Below, piece after piece: positions 1-6,834 of a stretch of 9,005 nt of DNA; position 1 is the first letter of the stretch, and the number at the start of each line of letters is the position of its first letter. Source of the DNA: Saprospiraceae bacterium (lineage in GTDB: Bacteria; Bacteroidota; Bacteroidia; Chitinophagales; Saprospiraceae); assembly GCA_029262975.1 (NCBI GenBank), contig JAJCYJ010000921.1, forward strand, positions 1 to 9,005, written 5' to 3'. A program made the translations under genes and the position numbers. A model generated the notes under the pieces. That model made no database searches and was not told the origin of the DNA. It worked only from the letters and a program-made list of their open reading frames with translations.

Positions 1-374
1 CGATCAATTTTAGATATTATATTTCCAGAATGATCAAGGATCAGTAATGTTGGAAGAAAGACAACTTCGTAGTCCTGAAGCATTGCGGGACCTTGGGGCC
101 CTTCCATATTTATCTTCAGGTTGACAAAACTTTTATTGTAGAAATCACCAACCACATCAAGATCAAATATGCGATCCATTTCTTTACAGGGAGCGCACCA
201 GGTAGCATATGTGTCGATAAAGACAAATTTATTTTCAGAGGCAGCTTTTTCTAAAGCCTCAGTAAGACTTAAGCTTTCAAACTCTACTTTTGCCTGAAGC
301 GCAGTAATGTGCATGACACAACAAGAAACAAATATGATTCTGCTTATAAAGTTGCAAAAACAGAAACTTATCAA
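1..374 (-). CDS. Exported thioredoxin-fold protein, C-terminus beyond the window
   Basis: The gene reads leftward and leaves the window; 124 codons are visible. They encode a hydrophobic N-terminus (about residues 1-28, ending ALQA) followed by a thioredoxin fold with the redox motif WCAPCK (W59, C60, C63) and the cis-proline loop FLPTL (P108). This implies a periplasmic thiol-disulfide oxidoreductase or a redox-active domain; the partner is unknown. I chose TTG at 374 because it restores a signal peptide and overlaps the stop of the upstream gene as TTGA, a common translational-coupling layout. The first ATG (312-314) would give a cytoplasmic protein without the leader. The mature part closely resembles the neighbouring gene (shared ATWCxPCK, VGDFYNK, LKIxME), so the two are tandem paralogs. 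The missing C-terminus may carry a helical domain like its neighbour. The thioredoxin call is firm, the start less so. Confidence 0.85.
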   Translation of the reverse strand, partial: MISFCFCNFISRIIFVSCCVMHITALQAKVEFESLSLTEALEKAASENKFVFIDTYATWCAPCKEMDRIFDLDVVGDFYNKSFVNLKINMEGPQGPAMLQDYEVVFLPTLLILDHSGNIISKID

Positions 375-1531
375 TCCGTTTCGAGCTGAATGATCCATTC
401 CTCAATTTCTTTTCTTTCTTGTTGATTAGTCGATTTTTCAAGTGCTTTTTTCGCACTCTTGAGCGCCTTTTTGGATTTGTTGTTTGCGAACAGAATTTTT
501 GAATATGTTAATAAATATTCTGGATCGTCTAATTTGTCAACCGCCATTTTAGCGATTTTTTCAGATGACTGAACTACAGAATTATCTATTAGGCGATATT
601 GAAGCAACTCATTACACAGATCATGTAATCGCTCTGCATCATCATTTGCAATGTTCTTTGCTATCAATATAGCGGAGGAATTGAGCATTTCAATATTTGC
701 ATTTGCTTTTGCAAATTCGTAATCTGCATTATAACCGAACTCTTCAGATTGTGACTTTAGATGTTCGCTCATTTTTAATTTGGCCTCTGATAATAGAGCT
801 TCGGATTCAAAATCTATTGCATTTCTAATTGTGTTCCAACAAGCTTCTTTTATTTTTTCTTCTACTAAATCGATTCCCATTAGTGATTCTATCGATTGCC
901 GATCTTTGATAAATAGACTGAAAAGTCGGGAGTCGGCAGCCACCATAGCCTCGAAGAGAAACTGAGCTCTCTGATTTGGCGTAAGGCCCTGTTGTCCCCT
1001 TAGAAAATCATTTGCGATTTTTAAACTTGACTTGTTCGCATTATTCAGGGCTTTCACATATTTCAGAACAAGATCGAAATCCCTGTTGCCTTCCTCATAT
1101 TTTATAGCGAGATCACCGCTTCTATCATAAGATTCCGCTATTTCCTGGCCAAGAACCAGGAATTGTTGTTCAGATTTTCCACCGACCACTTTTTTAAGTA
1201 ATTCGCCCTTTTCATTCATAAAGAAAAGCGTAGGGTATGCAGAGACCGGGAATTCCCGGCTGAAGGCTCTGCCTTCAGGCTTTTCCATGTCAATTTTGAG
1301 AGAGATATACATTTTATTATAAAAATCACCTACTGCTTCCTGTGTAAACACGTTTTTGGACATTCTTTTACATGGTCCACACCAAGTAGCGTAAGCATCA
1401 ACGAAAATCAACTTTTCTTCTTCTACTGCTTTTACTTTTGCTTCCTCCCATGTACCTTCAAAAAATTCTATGCCTTGACTAAATAGAAATGGGCTTGCAA
1501 AAAAGAGTAATAAGAATATTATATACTTCAT
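371..1531 (-). CDS. Exported thioredoxin-family protein with a helical C-terminal region
   Basis: The 386-residue product begins with a signal peptide (MKYIIFLLLFFASPFLFSQ, cleavage near residue 19). A thioredoxin domain (about residues 22-125) carries WCGPCK (W50, C51, C54) and the cis-Pro loop AYPTLFF (P100). Residues ~130-386 are helical and charged. The last ~55 residues (YSKILFANNKSKKALKSAKK and following) look TPR-like, which suggests a protein-binding platform. It probably acts in the periplasm as a thiol-disulfide exchange protein; the substrate cannot be read from the sequence. The start is ATG at 1531, the only one giving a complete leader. It is the first gene of a two-gene unit: its TGA stop overlaps the TTG start of the paralogous downstream gene. 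A TAnnTTTG box lies about 70 bases upstream. Confidence 0.88.
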   Translation of the reverse strand: MKYIIFLLLFFASPFLFSQGIEFFEGTWEEAKVKAVEEEKLIFVDAYATWCGPCKRMSKNVFTQEAVGDFYNKMYISLKIDMEKPEGRAFSREFPVSAYPTLFFMNEKGELLKKVVGGKSEQQFLVLGQEIAESYDRSGDLAIKYEEGNRDFDLVLKYVKALNNANKSSLKIANDFLRGQQGLTPNQRAQFLFEAMVAADSRLFSLFIKDRQSIESLMGIDLVEEKIKEACWNTIRNAIDFESEALLSEAKLKMSEHLKSQSEEFGYNADYEFAKANANIEMLNSSAILIAKNIANDDAERLHDLCNELLQYRLIDNSVVQSSEKIAKMAVDKLDDPEYLLTYSKILFANNKSKKALKSAKKALEKSTNQQERKEIEEWIIQLETD

Positions 1532-1601
1532 CTTAATTCGTGACTATAAGAATGTGAGTAAAGATTATAAGGTGCTAGACGATTAAACCTATTTTCACCT
1601 T

Positions 1602-1609
1602 CAAAATTA
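1602..1609 (-). promoter_or_regulatory. Candidate Bacteroidota -7 box for the thioredoxin pair
   Basis: On the minus strand this reads TAATTTTG, a full match to the TAnnTTTG -7 consensus of Bacteroidota primary-sigma promoters. It sits 70 bases upstream of the ATG at 1531. No TTTG or TTG lies at the expected -33 distance, so the promoter is only half supported. The surrounding 132-base gap (1532-1663) separates divergent genes. For the plus-strand aminotransferase it offers only an imperfect box, TATGTTTT at 1633-1640. Confidence 0.4.
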
Positions 1610-1663
1610 TAGTATTGCATCATTACTTGCTGTATGTTTTAAAAAAGAACTAAACTAATTGAC

Positions 1664-2866
1664 ATGATATCATTGCGAGGGCTGTATTTATCACAGGTAG
1701 GACAGACCAGCGATCTTCCTTTATTACTTGAAATAGATAGAGCCGAGGGCGTTTATATCTATGATATTCATGGGAAGAGATATTTTGATATGAACTCAGG
1801 GATAGCGGTGAGTTCTCTTGGGCATTGTCATCCGAAAGTAATAAAAGCGATCCGAAAACAAACTGAACGATATATGCATACTATGGTCTATGGGGAGCAT
1901 ATTCAGGCCCCTCAGGTTGTTTTTGCTGAGCGCTTATTAGCACAATTAGCGGATAATTTTGAATCAATTTATTATTTGATGTCAGGCACTGAAGCTACAG
2001 AATTAGCATTAAAGATTGCAAAGAAATATACTGGAAGATATGAGATAGTTGTCTGTAGAAATGCCTACCACGGATCCAGCCATGGTGCTGAAAGTCTCAG
2101 AAGTGATGTTAATTACAAGCAGAGTTATTTACCATTACTGCCTGGAATAAAACATATTGACTTCAATAATGAAGATGACTTTACTGATATATCATGTCGC
2201 ACAGCATGTGTGATCTGTGAAGCAATTCAAGGAGAAGCTGGAGTTATAGGCCCGAAGAACGAATATTTAAAAAAGTTGAGAATTCGCTGCTCTGAAGTGG
2301 GGGCTCTTCTCATAATAGATGAAATTCAAACGGGATTTGGTCGCACAGGAAGCTTATTTGCGCACCAGAAATTTAAAATTAATCCAGACCTATTACTTAT
2401 CGGAAAAGCCATGGGTGGTGGAATGCCTTTGTCAGGAGTCATTGGTTCAAGGAAAATCATGGAGTCAATTGTTCGAAATCCTGCCCTGGGTCATATTACA
2501 ACTTTCGGAGGACACCCGGTATCATGTGCTGCAGCCGATGCAGCTCTTGAAATTCTGCTTAGTGGGAATATTATAAGTGAGGTGAAGGAGAAAGAAAAAT
2601 TTATCCTCCAAAAATTGACAACACATCCAATTGTTAAGGAAGTAAGAAGTCAAGGGTTAATGATGGCCGTGGAAATCACCAAAAGAAAATACCTTAAACA
2701 TGCAGTGTCAAAGGCTTTTGAATTAGGAGTATTAGTCGACTGGTTTTTATTTAATAATCGTAGTTTTCGCTTAGCTCCTCCTTTGATTATTTCTAAAAGT
2801 GAACTAGATAGAGCCTGCGATTTATTATTAGAAGCTCTGGACTACGCTAAAGCACAATACAATTAA
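1664..2866 (+). CDS. Class III PLP-dependent aminotransferase (acetylornithine/ornithine type)
   Basis: The 400-residue length is usual for the family. Visible landmarks are a substrate-side GHCHP (53-57), the phosphate-binding SGTEA (107-111), AYHG (134-137), EAIQGEAG (186-193), the cofactor-binding IIDE (D219), the Schiff-base lysine K248 in LIGKAMGGGMP, and the TTFGGHP phosphate loop (279-285). It transfers an amino group from a donor such as ornithine, acetylornithine or a related omega-amine to 2-oxoglutarate, in the cytoplasm. The exact substrate is not readable. In Bacteroidota this subgroup is usually left as 'aspartate aminotransferase family protein', and no arginine-biosynthesis neighbour is present here, so I give no symbol. 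The start is ATG at 1664; residues 1-45 align naturally with the family N-terminus (QTSDLPLLLEIDRAEGVYIY). Its TAA overlaps the obg stop. Confidence 0.88.
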   Translation: MISLRGLYLSQVGQTSDLPLLLEIDRAEGVYIYDIHGKRYFDMNSGIAVSSLGHCHPKVIKAIRKQTERYMHTMVYGEHIQAPQVVFAERLLAQLADNFESIYYLMSGTEATELALKIAKKYTGRYEIVVCRNAYHGSSHGAESLRSDVNYKQSYLPLLPGIKHIDFNNEDDFTDISCRTACVICEAIQGEAGVIGPKNEYLKKLRIRCSEVGALLIIDEIQTGFGRTGSLFAHQKFKINPDLLLIGKAMGGGMPLSGVIGSRKIMESIVRNPALGHITTFGGHPVSCAAADAALEILLSGNIISEVKEKEKFILQKLTTHPIVKEVRSQGLMMAVEITKRKYLKHAVSKAFELGVLVDWFLFNNRSFRLAPPLIISKSELDRACDLLLEALDYAKAQYN

Positions 2867-3852
2867 TTTAGTGCATTCCAGATTAGATCTTTTAGATCCG
2901 TTACCCCTTCTTGGCTTACGGCGGAGAAGAAAACATATGGAATATTCGAGGGAATTTCTTTCATAAGTAAAAGTTGTAATTCTTCATCTATTAAATCTTT
3001 TTTTGATATTCCGAGAAGTCTTGGTTTGTGAAGTAATTCCGGATTGTACATTTTTAATTCATTAATAAGAATTTCATATTCTTTAGTGATATTGTCACTG
3101 TCCGATGGAATTACAAATAGTAAAACAGAATTTCTTTCAATATGTCTTAAAAAACGGATACCCAGACCTTTCCCTTCATGAGCTTTCTCAATAATACCTG
3201 GGATGTCAGCCATGACGAAAGAACGGTTATCTCGATAGGCGACGATTCCAAGATTTGGAGTAAGGGTAGTAAAAGCGTAGGATCCAATCTTAGGCTTTGC
3301 AGCACTGACAACTGACAATAGCGTTGATTTGCCAGCATTTGGAAAGCCCACCAATCCTACATCTGCAAGTAGTTTTAATTCGAGGATTTTCCACTCCTCT
3401 TTTCCTTCTTCTCCGGGTTGTGAATATCTTGGACTTTGATTGGTGGATGATTTAAAATGCCAGTTTCCCAGACCCCCTCTGCCTCCAGGAAGGAGAATTA
3501 CAGTTTGTCCATCAGTAGTTATTTCGAAAAGAACCTGACCTGTCTCAGCATCTTTCGCTACGGTTCCAATTGGGACTTGAAGTATTTCATCCTGTCCGTC
3601 TGCGCCTGATTTTCTCGAAGCTCCTCCGGGCTCACCGAGACCAGCAATCACATGTTTTCTATATTTTAAATGTAGAAGTGTCCACATTTGTGCATTTCCT
3701 TTCAGGATTATATGCCCACCTCTACCACCATCACCACCATCTGGTCCACCCTTCGCGGTTAATCTGTCTCTATGAAAATGCATACTTCCCGCACCTCCAT
3801 GTCCGGATCGGCATGAAATCTTTACATAATCAACAAAATTCTGATCTGACAA
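2863..3852 (-). CDS. obg: GTPase Obg/CgtA, ribosome-assembly GTPase
   Basis: This is an essential GTPase that works in 50S subunit maturation and links growth to the GTP/ppGpp state. The 329 residues show the glycine-rich Obg domain (1-~160, with GGPDGGDGGRGG at 35-46 and LPGGRGGLGN at 121-130). The G domain follows: P-loop GFPNAGKST (169-177), switch I FTTLTPNLG (194-202), G3 DIPG (216-219), G4 SKKD (283-286, in place of NKxD) and G5 SAVS (310-313). The C-terminal OCT domain of the Bacillus protein is absent, which is normal for this phylum. The start is TTG at 3852. No ATG, GTG or other TTG lies between it and the in-frame TAA at 3861-3863, and the family N-terminus (NFVDYVKI) begins 4 residues later. 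It is the last gene of the rplY-nlpC-adk-obg run, 9 bases after adk. Its stop overlaps the convergent aminotransferase stop. Confidence 0.96.
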   Translation of the reverse strand: MSDQNFVDYVKISCRSGHGGAGSMHFHRDRLTAKGGPDGGDGGRGGHIILKGNAQMWTLLHLKYRKHVIAGLGEPGGASRKSGADGQDEILQVPIGTVAKDAETGQVLFEITTDGQTVILLPGGRGGLGNWHFKSSTNQSPRYSQPGEEGKEEWKILELKLLADVGLVGFPNAGKSTLLSVVSAAKPKIGSYAFTTLTPNLGIVAYRDNRSFVMADIPGIIEKAHEGKGLGIRFLRHIERNSVLLFVIPSDSDNITKEYEILINELKMYNPELLHKPRLLGISKKDLIDEELQLLLMKEIPSNIPYVFFSAVSQEGVTDLKDLIWNALN

Positions 3853-3861
3853 TGGAGTGAA

Positions 3862-4491
3862 TTATATTATGTTGGTGATCATCTCACTTAAGCGAGTATG
3901 AATTTCTTCAATTTTTCCTACACCTGGAATTTCGACAGAAAGTCCTTTATTATTATAATATTCATAGACAGGAGAGGTCTCATTTTTATAGACGTCAATT
4001 CTATTTTTAATTACTGCCTCATTAGCATCGTCAGCCCTACCAGATGTCTTTCCGCGTTCTAACAATCTTGTCACCAACTCATTGTCATCGACGATTAACG
4101 ATATAAGGCTGTTAACAGCTTCTCCCCTGTCATCCAAAAATCTATCAAAAGCTTCGCATTGCGCTATGGTACGTGGGAAACCGTCCAGTATGTAACCAAC
4201 GACATCATTGTGTTGATCCATTTTTCGTTTCAACATCGCTATTGTAATCTCATCTGGCACGAGATGTCCTTTGTCCATATAAGAACGGGCCTTTTGTCCC
4301 AATGGAGTATTGTTTCCGAGTTCATACCTGAATAAGTCACCTGTAGATATCTGAAGAAGGTCAAATTTCTTTTCTAACATTTTAGCTTGCGTCCCCTTAC
4401 CAGAACCTGGGGGGCCAAACAAAATCAGGTTGACCCTTTTTTGACTATCCTTCATTGAAAACCAATTTATTATTTTATTAAACCAAGACAT
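3862..4491 (-). CDS. adk: Adenylate kinase (short-lid form)
   Basis: Adk catalyses ATP + AMP <-> 2 ADP in the cytoplasm and sets the adenylate charge. Motifs in the 209 residues are the P-loop GPPGSGKGT (26-34), the AMP-site STGDLFR (49-55), DGFPRT (103-108), and a short lid with ERGKTSGRADD (145-155) that lacks the zinc-binding cysteines. The domain begins near residue 20, so the ATG at 4491 adds a short, aromatic and amphipathic N-terminal stretch (SWFNKIINWF). A second in-frame ATG (Met13, at 4455) would give a 197-residue protein closer to the family length. I kept the first ATG because it lies only 7 bases after the preceding stop and has an A-rich upstream stretch, but the start is open. 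It sits directly upstream of obg, a common Bacteroidota pairing. Confidence 0.96.
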   Translation of the reverse strand: MSWFNKIINWFSMKDSQKRVNLILFGPPGSGKGTQAKMLEKKFDLLQISTGDLFRYELGNNTPLGQKARSYMDKGHLVPDEITIAMLKRKMDQHNDVVGYILDGFPRTIAQCEAFDRFLDDRGEAVNSLISLIVDDNELVTRLLERGKTSGRADDANEAVIKNRIDVYKNETSPVYEYYNNKGLSVEIPGVGKIEEIHTRLSEMITNII

Positions 4492-4498
4492 CTGATGT

Positions 4499-5005
4499 TT
4501 ATTCTTTGAGGGATTTTAAAGATATCACTTTATAGATCATTGGCCTCCAATAGCTAGATGACATTACATCTTCTTCTATCACCCCGCGTGATGATGTGCT
4601 ATGTATCACCCAAAATTGGTCATTGAAGATTTCCGATATGATACTAACATGGAAAATGCGTCCCTTTTTTCGATAGAATATCAGATCCCCTGGTTGAGCC
4701 TCTGAAGTTTCTATTGCTTTGCCTTGTCGAAACATGTGGGCGGCAGATCCCTTGATAAGGACGTCTTGTGTCTTATAAACGTAGGAGACTAAACCTGAAC
4801 AGTCAAACCGATTGGGGCCTTTGGCACCGTATTTATATTTGTCTCCAATTTGTTGTTTAGCGAAATCAACTATATCCTGTCTGAGATTTGAAGTTTTAGA
4901 TACAGTCCTGTCAATACTTGTCGATCGAGGAGCACTGCATGCACTTAGAAATACAATACCAATTATTAAAAGGATCGAGCTATATGAGAAATAATTACTT
5001 AGCAA
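4499..5005 (-). CDS. NlpC/P60-family cell-wall peptidase, lipoprotein
   Basis: The 168 residues begin with a lipoprotein signal (hydrophobic 11-22, lipobox LSAC with acylated C23). An NlpC/P60 cysteine-peptidase domain follows: catalytic C69 in FDCSG, H119 in FHVSI, and third polar residue H135 in VIHSTSSRGV. QPGDLIFYR (104-112) is a further family signature. Such enzymes cut peptidoglycan stem peptides, typically at D-Glu/meso-diaminopimelate bonds, on the periplasmic side. The start is TTG at 5005: in this frame the only upstream codons run back to the TAA that also ends rplY, and none is ATG or GTG. A later start would cut the signal peptide. It lies 18 bases after rplY and 7 before adk, so it is co-transcribed with translation and nucleotide genes. 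Confidence 0.92.
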   Translation of the reverse strand: MLSNYFSYSSILLIIGIVFLSACSAPRSTSIDRTVSKTSNLRQDIVDFAKQQIGDKYKYGAKGPNRFDCSGLVSYVYKTQDVLIKGSAAHMFRQGKAIETSEAQPGDLIFYRKKGRIFHVSIISEIFNDQFWVIHSTSSRGVIEEDVMSSSYWRPMIYKVISLKSLKE

Positions 5006-5023
5006 GCCAGTTTGTAAAGAGAA

Positions 5024-5653
5024 TTAAGCTTCATCTTCACTTTCATCCCCACTGCCTTCTGCACCTTCTTCTTCCGAAGCATCTTCAAGATCTTCACTTT
5101 TAAGGACTCTTGGCACTTCTACATTGGCTACAGGAATAGCCCCTTCTACCAAAATTTCAATACCCTCTATTTTTTCGATGTCTTTAACTCTGACAGCACT
5201 GCCGAGAACCAATTTATCAATATTTACGAAAAGTGTGTCTACAAGGGCTTCTGGAGTAGTTTTTACTTTTACTTTTCTCAAGGTCTTGACTAACTTGCCC
5301 CCATTTTTAACACCCGGAGATGTGCCTTTGAACTTTACAGGTATTTCCGCTTTCAGGGGCTGGCCGTCAACCAATTCCAAAAAGTCTATATGTTCAATTT
5401 CATCAGTCACAGGATGAAAGATAACTTCTTTTAAGAGAGCCTTATGCGTGGCGCCATTTAGGGATATTTCTGCCAACTTCAAATCTGGTGTATACACCAT
5501 TGATTTTACTTCCCGATGGGTTGTAACAAAATGAGAGACTCCATACTTTTTGCTATAAAGCACTGCTGGAATCTTGCCGCTTTGTCTTAAAGTCTTTGTC
5601 GCTTTTCTCCCAAGATTTTCTCTTGATTCTACGCTAATTTGTACGATCTCCAT
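5024..5653 (-). CDS. rplY: 50S ribosomal protein L25, long CTC type
   Basis: L25 binds 5S rRNA in the large subunit. The 209 residues show the N-terminal 5S-binding barrel (1-~95, with GKIPAVLY at 26-33 and HPVTDEIEHIDF at 80-91) and the second CTC domain (~96-185, with GVKNGG at 114-119). The tail is very acidic (187-209; 13 of 23 residues are D or E). The long two-domain form is usual outside the gamma-proteobacterial short L25. The start is ATG at 5653, directly before the conserved N-terminal strand. It leads the tight minus-strand operon and has its own promoter about 36 bases upstream. No prs or pth gene, frequent rplY neighbours, is beside it. Confidence 0.95.
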   Translation of the reverse strand: MEIVQISVESRENLGRKATKTLRQSGKIPAVLYSKKYGVSHFVTTHREVKSMVYTPDLKLAEISLNGATHKALLKEVIFHPVTDEIEHIDFLELVDGQPLKAEIPVKFKGTSPGVKNGGKLVKTLRKVKVKTTPEALVDTLFVNIDKLVLGSAVRVKDIEKIEGIEILVEGAIPVANVEVPRVLKSEDLEDASEEEGAEGSGDESEDEA

Positions 5654-5688
5654 AATGTCTGTAGTCTACAGTATTTTGAAAAGGACCG

Positions 5689-5721
5689 CAAAGATATATT
5701 TTTTGCCAAATACTCACGCAA
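5689..5721 (-). promoter_or_regulatory. Promoter of the rplY-nlpC-adk-obg operon
   Basis: On the minus strand there is a perfect -7 box TATCTTTG (5689-5696), followed by CG. A TTG at 5719-5721 lies 22 bases upstream, close to the 19-21 spacing of Bacteroidota promoters. The predicted start near 5682 gives a leader of about 30 bases before the L25 ATG. The four genes downstream have gaps of 18 bases or less, so this is probably their main promoter. The 104-base gap otherwise holds nothing recognisable and no clear terminator for the gene upstream. Confidence 0.6.
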
Positions 5722-5757
5722 TAAATTGCAAGAAGCCAGAAAAGAGTCTTTATTCTT

Positions 5758-6750
5758 TCAGATTTTGGTTGTCCTATCAACAGTTTTTCTAGTAACAGTC
5801 TGAGTTTTTTTGGATCGAACAAGAAAAAATCCTTCTTCTCCTTGAAGTTGATAAAGGGGCATTAATAAAAGGCCATCTCTTTTTGCAAAAATTGGCCCGG
5901 AATAGTCTTGGGCGAGAACATCTCCCTTCTTTACAACATCAAAATTCTGAAAACCCTCTTTCATTTTAAACATGTCTCCAGCTCTTACTTCATGCTTGTA
6001 GAGTAACCTGGAAATAGGCGGGAGCTGTTTGGAATATAATTTTAACACCTCATCGTGAATGTTTTCGACGTCATTGGGATTAACGCAATTTATACTTCTA
6101 AGAAAGTTTATTATTGCTGCTATACATCTGTTTATTGATGTATGGTCATTGTGTTGACCAGCTTCAAAAGTCACAGCCGTAGTAGGGATTTCTGGAAAAG
6201 TTCTATTATTAAAATAGTGTAATGTCGTACCAGTTATACCTTCTAACATATTAAGAATAACAGGTGCATGTAAGTTTTGGGCTATAAAAAGACTTTTAGG
6301 GTCATTCGAAGGAATGGTAAAAATTCCACCTCTCGAAGAAGTTGTATGTAAATCTAATATATATAGTTCAGAAGGCCGACTTTGCTCTATGTGACACAGT
6401 ATTATGGAAAGCAGCTCGAGAAGTTCTTTTTCTTCAGTATTTAATGTTTCTGGAGGCTTACTTTGAATTTTTTGAATTTTCTCTGTCTTCCAGATCCTGT
6501 TAAGATCTTCGTCCACAAACCTGACATTTGCATGCACGGCTTTTTTGTTTCCAACCAATCCTACCATTTTGCCACGGAAAGTAAAGTTGGGATTTGTGAT
6601 TTGCTCTACTTCTAACATTTTTCCTACTAGTTCCAATGCTTTAACACCGGCCATTTCGTTACCATGAATAGCTCCAAGAACGACTAATAAGGGACCTTTT
6701 TTATCTCCCTCATATTCTAATATGGTTCTTTTTTGAATTGTACTTTTCAT
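5758..6750 (-). CDS. Succinylglutamate desuccinylase/aspartoacylase-family zinc hydrolase
   Basis: The 330-residue product is a zinc carboxypeptidase-fold (M14-like) amidohydrolase. The zinc ligands are visible as H29 and E32 in GAIHGNEMAG and H135 in ILDLHTTS. DLNRIW (N84, R85) matches the carboxylate-binding position, and FEAGQH (E196) carries the catalytic glutamate. Residues ~235-320 form the C-terminal beta domain usual for this family. Relatives release acyl groups such as acetate or succinate from N-acylated amino acids, or trim related amides, in the cytoplasm (no signal peptide). The substrate here is unknown: no arginine succinyltransferase pathway gene is in view. The tail (about 317-330) is rich in Lys, Arg and Thr. 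The start is ATG at 6750. The gene lies upstream of rplY on the same strand, but a separate promoter lies between them. Confidence 0.85.
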   Translation of the reverse strand: MKSTIQKRTILEYEGDKKGPLLVVLGAIHGNEMAGVKALELVGKMLEVEQITNPNFTFRGKMVGLVGNKKAVHANVRFVDEDLNRIWKTEKIQKIQSKPPETLNTEEKELLELLSIILCHIEQSRPSELYILDLHTTSSRGGIFTIPSNDPKSLFIAQNLHAPVILNMLEGITGTTLHYFNNRTFPEIPTTAVTFEAGQHNDHTSINRCIAAIINFLRSINCVNPNDVENIHDEVLKLYSKQLPPISRLLYKHEVRAGDMFKMKEGFQNFDVVKKGDVLAQDYSGPIFAKRDGLLLMPLYQLQGEEGFFLVRSKKTQTVTRKTVDRTTKI

Positions 6751-6834
6751 GCTTAAAGAGGCGAAAATACAATTTATGTTATCTCTGTGTTGTTGGCACG
6801 GTTTTAGAAATACACTTAATAAGTTAAAACCTCC

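Noticed and set aside
283..286. SKKD in place of NKxD in the Obg G4 motif (residue numbers) as a sign of lost GTP binding
   Set aside because: Ser or Thr in place of Asn at this position is common in Bacteroidota Obg proteins, as far as I recall, and the other G motifs are intact.
1615..1640. TTG and TATGTTTT as a promoter for the aminotransferase
   Set aside because: The spacing is only 15 bases and the second box lacks the final G. It is possible but too weak to list.
3570..3860. Plus-strand frame with a run of six histidines, which might look like a metal-binding protein
   Set aside because: It is the exact complement of the glycine-rich domain of obg; glycine codons read backward give the His run. 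The obg protein is fully conserved, so this frame is a shadow.
5738..5758. GAAAGA/TCTTTTC near-repeat after the zinc hydrolase stop as a terminator
   Set aside because: The pairing is short and imperfect, with no T-run, and would be unstable.
5634..5822. Minus-strand frame spanning the end of the zinc hydrolase and the rplY promoter
   Set aside because: It overlaps two well-supported genes and the promoter, and its product has no recognisable features.
6762..6769. TATTTTCG on the minus strand as a promoter box for the zinc hydrolase gene
   Set aside because: It differs from TAnnTTTG at one key base, has no -33 box, and would leave a leader of only about five bases.
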